The notes beneath the pieces are model-generated. The model did no database searches, was not told where the DNA came from, and saw nothing but the letters and a program-made list of their open reading frames with translations. A DNA stretch of 64,000 nt from assembly GCF_042100115.1 (NCBI RefSeq), contig NC_091274.1, positions 248,001 through 312,000 on the forward strand, given 5' to 3'. A program made the translations under genes and the position numbers. Positions 1 to 10,112 of this stretch are shown here, one piece after another. How positions within the stretch are numbered: position 1 is the first letter of the stretch; each line of letters begins with the position of its first letter. This stretch comes from Alternaria dauci. Lineage: Eukaryota > Ascomycota > Dothideomycetes > Pleosporales > Pleosporaceae.

Positions 1-15
1 CGTCAACGTTCGCAA

Positions 16-1864
16 TCAACAGTTCAAGAGCAATTCCTCGCTACAGTCAACGTCATTCTCAAATAGCGGCTGGTCAAGGTTTTCGGGGTCTGCGATTGGC
101 GCATGGTCCGAAGAAATACCTGCAGTCTGCGGTATCTCGACGCAGTGACTAGATCCCGTGATGATCGACTGCTGAATGGGTACAAAAAGCATTGAAAGGG
201 GATATTCGTCCGAACTGCTAAACGTGTGGAATTGCCTATCCGCGGAGCGGGATGTATTTGCCATAGTATCCTGACAATCTGAGACAAGGAGTAAGTCGTC
301 CCCACTTTCTCGAACATTGGTATCCAGATAGGGACTGCCGAGATGCTTTCCGTGCTGTTGGATCGTTTGAGTACTCTCGGCCGATGCTGATGCGTCGTTA
401 GAAAGTTCACGTGGACTGTTAGCCTTGAACGATGTAGTACGCCCGGAATTGTGCCAGAGTGGTTCCTCTTCCGCCAACATATCGTCCGAAACCGGATGGT
501 CCTCACGTGGGGAGGAAGCAACACAATTTTGAACTGAAACTGTGGGTTTCTCCTGAAGGATGCTCTGAGATGTTACCCATAAACGCCTCGCAATGGCTGG
601 ATGCACTTCAGTAGCATCATGGTCAGCAACTGGCCATTTGCCGCTCTGGAGACCTGACGAGTCTCCTCGCACTATCGTGCTTAGTCTCTCCATCTTATCC
701 TTAAGAGAGATGGATGTAGAGTTTACGCTACCAATTCGAGCGAGAGAACGAGCAATAGTCGGAATAAGATGACCTCTTTGGGACACAGCCTGTTCAGAGT
801 CAGCCATGTAAGAAACAAAAGTAAAGCGATCTTCTTACAACCAAAAATCCAGTTCTCCATATTGCAGGAGCAACGTCTGCTAGCCCTAGACGGAAAGTGC
901 TTGCTTTAGCCTTCCACCCGTCTATTGTCCTGTTCAACGTGCCACAAATCGACACGCGCATCGCCCCATCAACCATGCTGGCGACGTTTATTCGGTCTGC
1001 TGATATGGAATCTTTATATGATTTGGGCTGCATGAAAGAATCATCGGTGAGACGCTTGTGTTGTCGCTTCGGTTTTTGGGGCTTGTCAAGTGAATCTGGT
1101 TGAGTCGACATCACCATCTCCATGGCGGATCGTTTTCGATTCCGACATCCAGCTGCCTCCGCAGCGGTTGGGCTTCGGTCAGTGTTACCATCGTACAAGA
1201 GATCGCCGGTAGCCATCTCATGCAAAAGCATATCGGAGTCTTCTTCGTCTATAGTTGATGCTCTTCGCTTGCTTTGAGATGAATTCGATCGCTTCGTTGT
1301 AGACTTCCGGCGCGGGCTTGTCTCGAGGATGTCCATGCAGAGGCGTACCGAGTGGAGCAAAATCTCTGTGACACCTTCAGGTGGTCGAACGTCTGCTGCT
1401 GGTACACCTGAGAAGAGTCTGTGACGCTCCTTCTTTTCCTGCACCCCCATGGTGGATGCGTAGTTGATATCAAGGTGTATCGTCCCTGGATCCACCGCGG
1501 TATCTGTTCGTTGGGTTGGCCTCAACATCAGCTGATCCCAAACCTGTGGTTCGTCAATAACGATCATACTGAGTGTGTCCGCACCTACTGGTGCATGAAG
1601 GACAGCATCCGTGAGGTCTTGCAGCTGCTTGTAAGGTAATGAGTCTTCGTGTAAGCTGAGTTTCATTTCAAGGTGCATGTCGTGTGCGCGTTTGACCCAA
1701 GTATTTCCGGACATCAACACATCAAGGCACTGTGGTGAAGTGAGCTGCTGTAGGTAAGTTGCATCCTCTGTTGATGAGATGGTGATCAATGTTGTGAGCC
1801 ACAGCTCGTGATTGGTGGCAGGCGAGCTGAGTACTGCGCGCCCGAGCTCGACCGACTTTGACAT
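16..1864 (-). CDS. Hypothetical protein, 599 aa, two exons
   Basis: I do not recognise this protein. The model joins exon 839..1864 to exon 16..789 across a 49-nt phase-0 intron (790..838) with donor GTAAGA, branch-like CTGAC and acceptor ACAG; both frames stay open across the join. The N-terminal half (residues 1-160) looks globular and helical. Residues about 165-260 are a basic, serine-rich linker with SPRRKSTTKRS and SKRRAS, which resemble nuclear-localisation or phosphorylation segments. The C-terminal third is acidic and low in complexity. The ATG at 1864 was chosen because an upstream extension to 2116 would run over the 5' end of the opposite-strand thioesterase gene. The two genes are divergent with only about 190 bp between start codons. 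A nuclear role is only a guess. The stop lies at the window edge, so the 3' end is complete. Confidence 0.6.
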
Positions 1865-2051
1865 TACTTCAGCCGTGTCACCGTTCTGGAGAAGGCGAGG
1901 ATAACGACATGAGCATTGCAGAAGTTGGTGGAGGGGCGGAGGTCGGGATGGTGAGATGTCTCCATCGACGCCAAGAGATGCGTTCGGCAAGCACCTCGAG
2001 GCCGCTTCCTCGCAGCTGCAGCTCCCCACAACCTCCACCTTCCACCGCAGC

Positions 2052-3624
2052 ATGAGGAACCTCGCGAGCAACGCGCTCAAACGCGTCGGCCAGACTGCAT
2101 CGCTTAAGAATGTCACGAACCGGTCGTCCGGAGTAATTGCGCGTCCATTGACGCTCAGAAGCTTTCACTCCAGCCCTTCGCGACGCACCGATGGCGTCTT
2201 CCGTGAGCTCACTGCCATGCGCGTGCGCACACCCTGGGTAGAGGCTCTGCGCCAACAGCAAGCTGAGGAGAAACAACCCAGTGAGCCTTCAGGGAAGCCT
2301 GAAGTTCCCAAGGACCGCAAGTTGACACCGAAGCGTATGGATGAAAGCTACCACGCAGTTGTGCTTCCACTGGCTCAAGATCCGTGGATACTCGACACAT
2401 ACCTCAACTCCTCGGGGCACATCCGGCTTGGAACCATCTTCATGGACCTTGATGCCCTCTCTGGCATCATTGCGTAAGCGTTCAACAGCTACGCGACACA
2501 GCTGCCCACTCTAAATGCTCCGACAGGTACAAGCATACCGGAGATGATGTGACCACAGTCACGGCTAGTTGCGATCGCATCACCATCCACTCCCCACTGA
2601 CTGAGATATGTGACCTAGAGTTGTCCGGACGTGTTACCTACGCGACGGGCAGAAGCAGTCTTGAGATTACTATGCAAGTTGCCAAAGCACCTCAGAAGGG
2701 CCAGCAGGCCAAAGACGAGGATGTACTGATCAATTGCACATTCACCATGGTCTCCCTAGATCCAGGCACCAAGAAGTAGGCTAGCTGTTGCAGGCTGAAG
2801 GTCAATTACAGCTGACAGGTCTCTAGGCCGGTAAACGTCAATCCGCTAATTGTCGAGACGCCTGAAGAGAAGCGCCTGTATGCTCTAGGCGAACGCAATT
2901 CAAAGGTGCGCAAGGAGCGCCGCGATACTTCCTTGCTCAAGCACACGCCGAACGATCTCGAAAGCGACCTTATCCACGCCTTCTGGCAGAAGCAGCTGCA
3001 GTACCATGGTCGGTTCCGGTTCCACCTGTCTCTATCGCGCAGCTAACATTCCCAGATCCCTATGATGAACTTCGCAAGCCAGACAACGTAGTCTTCATGG
3101 ACGCCACGCGCCTCCAGACCGCCACAATCATGCAGCCACAATACCGCAACCGACACCACTTTATGATCTTCGGCGGCTTCCTCCTCAAGCAAACCTTCGA
3201 GCTCGCCTTTACTACCGCCGCCGCCTTCGCACACGCCCGCCCGACCTTCGTCTCCCTCGATCCCTCCACGTTCCAGAACCCCGTGCCTGTAGGCAGCATC
3301 CTATACCTGACCGCTACGGTCGTATATACAGACCCGCCCCTAATCGGCGCGCCTGACGAGAAGGTCGACGACCAAGCCGAGTACACCCGTGTGCAGATCA
3401 GAGTCGATTCCAAGGTCCGCGATGTGGAGCATGGCCACTCCAAGCCGACTGGGCAGTTCAACTACACGTTCACCGTGCCGAAGAACATCAGGGTTATGCC
3501 GAGAACATACCAGGAATTCATGATGTACATTGATGCAAGGAGGCGCGCTGAGCAGGTCAAGCGTACGCTGCAAGAGGGATACGGCGTCAGTCCGAAAACG
3601 GCGGAGGACAGTTTGACCGAGTAA
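2052..3624 (+). CDS. Mitochondrial acyl-CoA thioesterase, ACOT9-like (double hotdog)
   Basis: Four exons (2052..2473, 2527..2775, 2827..3008, 3056..3624) give 473 aa. The product should hydrolyse acyl-CoA to free acid and CoA in the mitochondrion. The N-terminus (MRNLASNALKRVGQ, then R/S-rich FHSSPSRR) is a typical matrix presequence. The first hotdog domain begins near SYHAVVLPLAQDPWILDTY and includes LNSSGHIRLGTIFMDLDALSGIIAYKHTGDD. The second includes NVVFMDATRLQTATIMQPQ, then FMIFGGFLLKQTFELAF, and ends at FMMYIDARRRAEQ. Two tandem hotdogs and about 470 aa match the ACOT9/ACOT10 family. Introns are 47-53 nt; the donor at 3009 (GTCGGT) is weaker than the others, but only this join restores QYHDPYDELRKPDN. 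The gene is divergent from the hypothetical gene at 16..1864. Family assignment is firm; chain-length preference cannot be read. Confidence 0.88.
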
Positions 3625-3931
3625 TACTTGGGTCACGCATGCTGGGACTTGGTATCGGACGTCGGTGCCGCGCCGAACATCACGCGACGGGCAGTATATA
3701 CTGTAATTGAACTCATGCCCATAGTAGCAACAAATCAATCAAGAATCCCGAGCATTCCGAACGCCTCCCAAAAGAGTCCCATCGCACATGCAGCTCAACA
3801 GCCGGTACGCGCACCCGTATGCGCCAATAACGCATGACTCGAAACAACACAGACCTGTGGCGCACTCAATGCAGACTCCAAAAAACGTGAAAGGAAAGTA
3901 CCGCGTGGCAACGTTATGCATGGGACTGAGT

Positions 3932-3989
3932 GTGCATGCATGCATGCACCGACGAGAGGCGGTGAGCAAAAAGTCCGAGCAAAAAGTCC
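3932..3989. repeat. 18-nt perfect palindrome and 13-nt tandem duplication
   Basis: Positions 3932..3949 read GTGCATGCATGCATGCAC, a perfect palindrome built on TGCA. Just downstream, 3964..3989 is a 13-nt unit (GAGCAAAAAGTCC) repeated twice head to tail. Both lie in the roughly 700-bp spacer between the convergent thioesterase and small cysteine-rich genes. They may be replication slippage products; no function is implied. Confidence 0.5.
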
Positions 3990-4329
3990 GACCAATAACT
4001 TTACTCCCGACAACACGCGAGCCGCAACGACGCTATGCAGCAAGGGGGTAGAGAGAAACCACGACGACAACGTGTGAATGGCACCTGCATGGCAAGTCAG
4101 TACTTGTGTTGCACATACTTTCTGGGCCCTTCTCCGTCCTCCCCACCCACCCACCCCCCAAGCGACGCGGCCGGACACTTTTCCCCCCGTCTCCGCAGGC
4201 CGGCCGCGTCCCCTGTGAACCCGCTCTTGTGCATCTCGCTTGGGGGGAAGGAGAGGAAGGGGAAAGAAGTGAAGCGTACCATATCGTACCTGGTCTGACT
4301 GGTCCGTCCATCATCTGTTCTTACGCGCT

Positions 4330-4613
4330 TTACAGCTCGTCCAGCTCGAATTCTAGAGCAACGTCTTCGGAGCAGTCTGTGCAGTAGTAGTTTGAGAAGC
4401 CGCCGCATTCAATCTTCATTTTGGAACACATGTCGATGGACCAGGCGTCGTACGAGTATCCGGATAGGAGGCGCGAGGAGCAGACTTCTATGCTGTTGGC
4501 CCTTGAGAGATGTTAGTTGGTGAAATTGGAAGCAGGGGGGTGTGGGAGAGAGGAATGTACCAGATGTAGTAGTCGTGGTTGCAGTAGTACCATGAGTAGG
4601 TGTATGAGCACAT
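4330..4613 (-). CDS. Small cysteine-rich protein, 74 aa
   Basis: A short two-exon gene: exon 1 is 4561..4613 and exon 2 is 4330..4501, joined across a 59-nt intron (4502..4560) with donor GTACAT, branch CTAAC and acceptor CAAG. The join completes a Trp codon. The protein begins MCSYTYSWYYCNHDYYIW and has seven cysteines, about ten tyrosines and an acidic end (EFELDEL). There is no hydrophobic signal peptide, so it is unlikely to be a classical secreted effector, although an unrecognised upstream exon could change that. The Cys/His/Tyr pattern might bind metal or be redox active; no family is recognised. Both exons are far too short to be found by simple frame length. Support comes from the consistent splice signals and uninterrupted frame. 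Confidence 0.5.
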
Positions 4614-6729
4614 TTTGAACGTTTCTTCCTGGTGTATTCGCGGGAAATCCGTGTGGTGATCGGTGTACTGTGCTGTGCTGCTATGGACGATACTGTCTAG
4701 ATGGTCTTGTATATTTCAACAGTCTATATACATGTTAGCTGACCGCTTCTTCTTCCCCTGTAGATCTCCCTTCGTTAAATGTACGGCTTCCCAGACTATG
4801 GTTCCGCGGGAGCGAGTGTGGTGGAGTTCTAGACCCGGGATTTGTAGTCGTGGCTCCAACAAGAGCTACATATGCAGGGCCTGTTGTCCAGCTAGCTCGT
4901 ACTCACCTCGATGTACTCGTTTTTTCTCCCAAAAAGAAAAACAGACTCGACAAATTGCTTCGTGATATACCCTCTCCTTCGTCAAAAGCTCGCGTGCTCC
5001 AAATCCGCTCGTCTAAATCTCGCAAAGTCAAGTTTTTACTTTTCCAGGTCTAAAGATACAAAAGTACTCCAGAGGTTGGTGCCCTTTTGGCAAGACAACC
5101 CATCGGCCCTTTATGCTCATCCCGAGGTCTTTCAGTCTGACTCTTAACGAGCGCTTGGGCCGATGGCTCATTGCAGATACGCCGATATGCTCGACAGCAT
5201 CCCCCCGGATTCGCTGATAAGGTGAAGCGGTCCTTTCCAGCCAACCACATGTTTGTGTTTCCAAGATTGGAAGCCGAGCCGGGGGATAGATCGATGGCCC
5301 ATGCGTGCGATTCGGCTACGCGTGGAGAAGGCGGTGGAGGGAGGCGCTGCGGATGTCAGATTGGAATGAGATCCTCCATTTGAAGGTCGTGCGCATTAAG
5401 AGAATGTATGCGGGCTTCAGTAGAGTTGTGAGTTCGCATGGGCGAATGAATACGCTGTGTAGATACTTCAGGTGCGTGTACCTTGCGATCCAGCAAGGAA
5501 AGGGTATTGTCAAGACACCCCAGACTTTCCATCTCGCCGACGACCGATTGGACCCTGCGTCTGTGAGACGTGCATGCAGGGTCCTTAGGCTAATTCTTAT
5601 CGGGTCGAGCGACGCCTCATTGGATAGGGAAGACCGGAAGAAGCAGCTGTAACGGCCTTCGGCCTGAAGATAGCGATAGCAAGGCTGTATGAAATAAATA
5701 GTATGACAGTTATATAGCGGTTCATAGGGGTAATGGTAATAAGACGGCTGTTTACACGCTGCCTATGAGTCTTTGGTGACCTTGCGCCAGCATACATACC
5801 TAGTTGGGTGAGACGTAAGCGCAGGGGAATGCGGAACATGCGGATCGCATTTATTCTCATCTGATATCTCACGATCTCTGTATTCCTCTCAGCTACTTTA
5901 CCTCTATGTAATATGTTTTCAGATCGTTGCTAGCTCTGAGTCGACCGAAAAGCTCGGAGCAGTCAATCATATCCACTAGCGTCCGATAACCGATGTCGTC
6001 CAGGAAGTCGGCATCGTGCTCAGCAACGCATCCGTACCTACGAGAACACAGTCTCAAAGATACTCGGAACTAAATACAAGATGCTGATACTTACCGCCCT
6101 GTTATACGATTCCCTTACTGCGCCGCGCTGACATATCCCATCGCGCCTTTTGTCCGTTTTTCCCCCACCTAGTTCCTTCCGGACTTCCAAATCGCCGATG
6201 CCCCCCGCTCCGTCACGCCTCTTTCTCCTCGGTCACGCCAGATTTACACACTCCATCGCATCGTTGCAAGATCCGCGCGCCGATGGCTATCGGGCCTGTC
6301 GCACCGCCATGCCGAAGGGTTTCGATGGCTTTTGACGCAACTTGCCTGTCTGGGAAGATTGACGAGTTGGGTGGACCGATGGTCGTCGCGGTTCGGACGC
6401 CGCGCACCGAAGATTCTCGGCGTTTCGGCGCTGGTGGCGTTCCATGCTGAGCCAGGGAGGGGGGAAGCGGTGGTTACTGGAAGGTGAGGTACGTTGTGGA
6501 GATTGTTTGATCAACGGAGCAGGTACATTTGCCCGATTTCTCGGCGGAGTCATATTGCCATTCGGTCTATTTCATTCCATGGTATTGTAACGACCTGTGC
6601 ATGACGAGCGACTCACGCGCGTACCCTGCGGCCGGCGCCAACAAGCTACTGCATGTACCCTCCACGTTCTCGCCATATAAACACAATCGCATCATGCTCG
6701 TCATTCCTTCAGTCGAAGGCTTATGATGA
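4614..6729. other. Intergenic, no gene supported
   Basis: About 2.1 kb upstream of the small cysteine-rich gene and downstream of the F-box-like gene. Frames longer than 60 codons exist on both strands but overlap each other, lack splice-consistent continuations and show no recognisable motif. No tRNA-like or repeat structure was seen. Confidence 0.4.
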
Positions 6730-7379
6730 TTAGCATTCCCGAACCCTCCTTTTGAAGCACCGGCACAACTCGTGTTCATGGTCCAAGATCCGGTCGCCCA
6801 TAATCTCAACATTCTCCCCAAATTTTGCTTCCCACCCAGTGACGGAACGATCTGTATGGACTGCAAAAAGCCAGCTCGGGACAAGGACAGCCTCCAGGCT
6901 AGCCCACGGTGACCCGAACAAATACCTCCATCCACACAAAAGATCCGCGTAGAGCTGTTCTGAAAACTTCAGAATCTTGATTTTGCCGCACAAACCCTGG
7001 GCTACCTTTTCTCTAACATCTTTGATATCGTGACGACACGAGATCACATAATGTCGAAAATCTCTCATGTTATCAAAATCCGGGGTAAAGATCGTGTTTG
7101 ACCAAAAGTATGGAAGAGCTTCGTGGCGGCACTGCGTGCAAGTTTGCGCCACGCCCATGGCATAAATTGTCGGCTCTTCGAAGTCATGAATACTGAAGCG
7201 GCGCCTGCCGAGGCGTACTTCATTGGATTCGAAAACATAGCCATAGATCATGTTCCGAAGCTCGGCCGGAAGGCGCAGGAGAGGTGAGTCACACTGGTTC
7301 GCGGCGGTGCTGTTATGACATGTGAGTTTGAGGGGATTTTCAGGACAGAAACGAGTTCTTACATGCTGCTGAGGTCCAT
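6730..7379 (-). CDS. F-box-like (2EXR-type) short protein, paralog A
   Basis: The 198-aa product comes from a 17-nt first exon (7363..7379, MDLSS plus two bases) joined through a 53-nt intron (7310..7362) to 6730..7309. The diagnostic part is SPLLRLPAELRNMIYGYVFE near residues 15-34, the fungal F-box-like signature found in many short proteins of Pezizomycotina. It is followed by QTCTQCRHEALPYFWSNTIF, the usual '-QVC-Q-R-EA-P-fys-N-F' continuation. Such proteins are presumed to be substrate adaptors, but this is not demonstrated. An unspliced reading is also open, but it has no ATG in frame near its 5' end; the spliced model mirrors the neighbouring paralog exactly (same 17-nt exon, same phase). 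Paralog B lies about 290 bp upstream in the same orientation. Confidence 0.65.
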
Positions 7380-7666
7380 GTTCGTCTAACGCGGTGGAGT
7401 TGGCGGATTGGTAGACTGATCGGTGAGCTTCTGGTTGGGACAATACATGGCGAGTGATAGCAAGAGAGTTTAATATATCGACAGGAGAAGATTGCGTAGC
7501 GCACGTGGCTATTCTTCCTAGGCACGTGTATCACTCTCCCACAGCTGCTTCGTCATGTCAAGCTGTAATACCGTGGCAAGCCCTCTGCACACGGGTTTAA
7601 CGTCACCTGCACTCAGAAACATACTCACGTGCAGAGATGCCAAAGCTTCCGAAGGCGGCGCATGTT

Positions 7667-8243
7667 TCAAGCGCAGCATTGCGAGCAATCTTTCCGTCCA
7701 AAAGTAACCTCCACGTCGCGACCCATCATCTTTCTGATACCTCTCGTCATGACCGAAACATAATTATAACTAGAATGCCCGGGACAAATGTGCCAGGACT
7801 TCAATCCCGGCAGTGATTCTGCGTACCTCCGATATTCGCGGTTGCCGTCGCCAATGTGGCAGGGGAAGACGTTTCTATGCAGATAGTAACGAAACGACAG
7901 ATATTCTACATAACTGTAACGAGTTTGTATCGATGTGACCTTGGCAAGCATCTCTGGCTCGACTCTACCAATCACGCGGCGCATCTCCTCAAAGTCGGCC
8001 AACGATAAAGTGAGGTTGGAATAGTAGACTGGCTTCGCTTCGTGCTCAATCTGTTTGCACGTTTTGAGAAGAGCGGTCCTAGTGGCGCTCTTTCCGCAGA
8101 ATACCAGTTCGTATACGCGGTTTCGCATCTCGGCCGGTAGGCGGAGGAGCGGAGAACTTAGTCGATTTGTGGTGGTGCTTGTAGTCGTGTCAGTCCTGTC
8201 ATCTGGCCGGTATCAATGGTGCTTACATGGCTTCTTGCTCCAT
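7667..8243 (-). CDS. F-box-like (2EXR-type) short protein, paralog B
   Basis: The 168-aa product is built from exon 8227..8243 (ATG GAG CAA GAA GCC AT) and exon 7667..8156, with a 70-nt intron (8157..8226) whose donor is GTAAGC and acceptor CTAAG. The join yields MEQEAISPLLRLPAEMRN, then RVYELVFCG, the same F-box-like core as paralog A. It continues LLKTCKQIEHEAKPVYYSN, matching 'tCkqi-hEa-pvyYsN' of the family. The C-terminus ends CSQCCA. Gene order, orientation and the 17-nt phase-2 first exon all indicate tandem duplication with paralog A, although the sequences have diverged strongly beyond the core. No transmembrane or signal segment is seen. Function is unknown. Confidence 0.65.
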
Positions 8244-9078
8244 TGCTAGTGAATGAAATGATGGGGTCTGCAAGCACTATAGACACTGCAAGTGAGTGCA
8301 ATGAGATCCAGAATGAAAAGCAGAGGGGTTGCTCTGTTAACGGAGACTTGGGATGATGAGACTATTTAGCATGCTTGTCAGCAGTTAAGCTGCTCAAGAC
8401 TCACGGGTCGATTTCATGACGTGACATAGCCGGTGCCGCAGCTAATGCATGGCCCGTGCCAGGAACCACCCCGCATCTGTAGCTTGCTCCGTACGGAATC
8501 TCACATGCTACATTCGACTCTTGTTGGACCTGTACATGGCTTAGGCATTCATGGTCGTATAGCATGATTAGTATTCTTAGTCAGGACTAATTGCTAACAT
8601 GTCTACCATCTAGGTCTTTTGGAGAAGTAAGAAAGTGTTGGTTGGCGATCTATCCACATGTCCCTGCATTATAACATCTTTGTACTGTCAACGAATCCCA
8701 TTTAAAATTCCCTCCTGCGTATCGAGCAAATGGATTTCAGCAGTCTAGAGTGTCCTGCTGTTATCTCTAGGCATTCTCTGATGTGCGGTATCTCTCTTGA
8801 TGAGAGCCTTCTTGCGTATGGAACATGTGGGTTTCGGAAGTCGTGAGTGGCTCGTCGGTCATGGGTCATCGCCACACCATGGTTGACAGAATGGCAACCA
8901 CGTACGGCTTCGCGATTGAAAGTCATATCTGCGTGCAGAGAAAGTAAGCTATATCCCTATCGGCCGCCAGTGCATTATATCGTGAACTCATAATTCGCGA
9001 AAGCATCACATATATTGTCCCATTGGAATTAGAAGAATGTTGTTTTGTTCGTTCGTTACGTCGTCTTGTCCCTATCAA
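8244..9078. other. Intergenic, no gene supported
   Basis: About 830 bp between the divergently placed 5' end of paralog B and the 3' end of the aquaporin gene. No consistent frame, repeat or RNA gene was recognised. Confidence 0.4.
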
Positions 9079-10112
9079 CTACAACGGATTCCGTCGTACA
9101 AAGTTGATAAGTGCATAAGCCCCACTGGCCACGGCTGCTCCTCCAAGTGGACCCACCCAGTAAATCCAGTGATAACTAGTAAATCCCACGACAACTGCCG
9201 GACCGAAACTTCGTGCTGGGTTCAAACTACCACCGGTAAAGTACACACTACACATCTCCGCGATGAATAGCGAAAAACCAATGTACATTGGTTTTGATGA
9301 CCCAGCCTCCAGCATGAGAATGCTCAGGACGAGTTGTGCCGTGACGAATGCTTCTAAGAATAAACCTCGCGTCACGCTGATCGATGCGTCGAGCTTTGTG
9401 TCGATGCTGAGGTCACCGGGCAAAAGACCAGAAACGAAGCCTGCTGCTGCCATCGCAGCTATCATTTGCGCTATGATAGTCTGGAGCGCACGTTGCCAGT
9501 TTATCTTTCGTGTGAGCCATAAGGCGGCAGTGACCTGCGGGTGATCATGTTAGTACATGTTTCACCGCAATGTCATACGACCAGCACGTCAATCCAATGT
9601 TGTAGTTGGTGTTACCCAAGCCCTAGGACATACGAGCACAATCTGCGCGGCGAACTTACTGCTGGGTTGAACTTTCCGCCGCTGATGTCGGCGAATATAG
9701 CGACGTTGATAGCCAGAGAGACACCAAAGGCGAAGGCAATGTAGAGAAGCTTTCCAACATCGGGAATTGGGTTCGAGGATGCCGTCAAGTCGTTGGTACC
9801 CGCGGCATTGAGCGCGATCTGAGTACCAGTGAAAGCCAAGGAGAGAAACATGAAGGTCCCGATTAGCTCTCCCAAGAAAGCCGTGATCTCTGTCCGTAAG
9901 ACATGATGCTTCCTTCGGTCTTCTGACGGAGGTGCGGTCGATGGCTCATGGTAGGGAAGACCAGTATCTTTGTCCTTGTCGTCGAACATGATCCAGTACG
10001 GGTTGCTACCGAGAGTGCTTGAAGAAAAGGGCCTCAAGGTGATGGGAGATGAGAGCACAATGGAAAGAGAGGATGCTCGTTTGTGGATTGAAACGCGCCC
10101 CTCGAAAGCCAT
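9079..10112 (-). CDS. Aquaporin (MIP family water/solute channel)
   Basis: Exon 1 (9660..10112) and exon 2 (9079..9534) join across a 125-nt intron (9535..9659) with donor GTAAGT, branch TACTAAC and acceptor CGCAG, giving 302 aa. The product is a six-helix membrane channel. Half 1 starts at TEITAFLGELIGTFMFLSLA and carries the first NPA box (ISGGKFNPA, split exactly at the splice junction). Half 2 carries the second (GGSLNPARSFGPAVV). LGELIGTFMF and the ARSFGPAV context fit orthodox fungal aquaporins rather than long aquaglyceroporins, and length also fits. The start is uncertain: a shorter form from the ATG at 9989 (MFDDKDKDTG, 261 aa) is equally plausible and closer to the membrane domain. 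Substrate (water versus small solutes) cannot be decided here. Confidence 0.9.

Noticed and set aside
7294..7362. Alternative 69-nt phase-0 intron for F-box-like paralog A
   Set aside because: It would need a TTG start upstream; the 53-nt intron model uses an ATG and matches the neighbouring paralog exactly.
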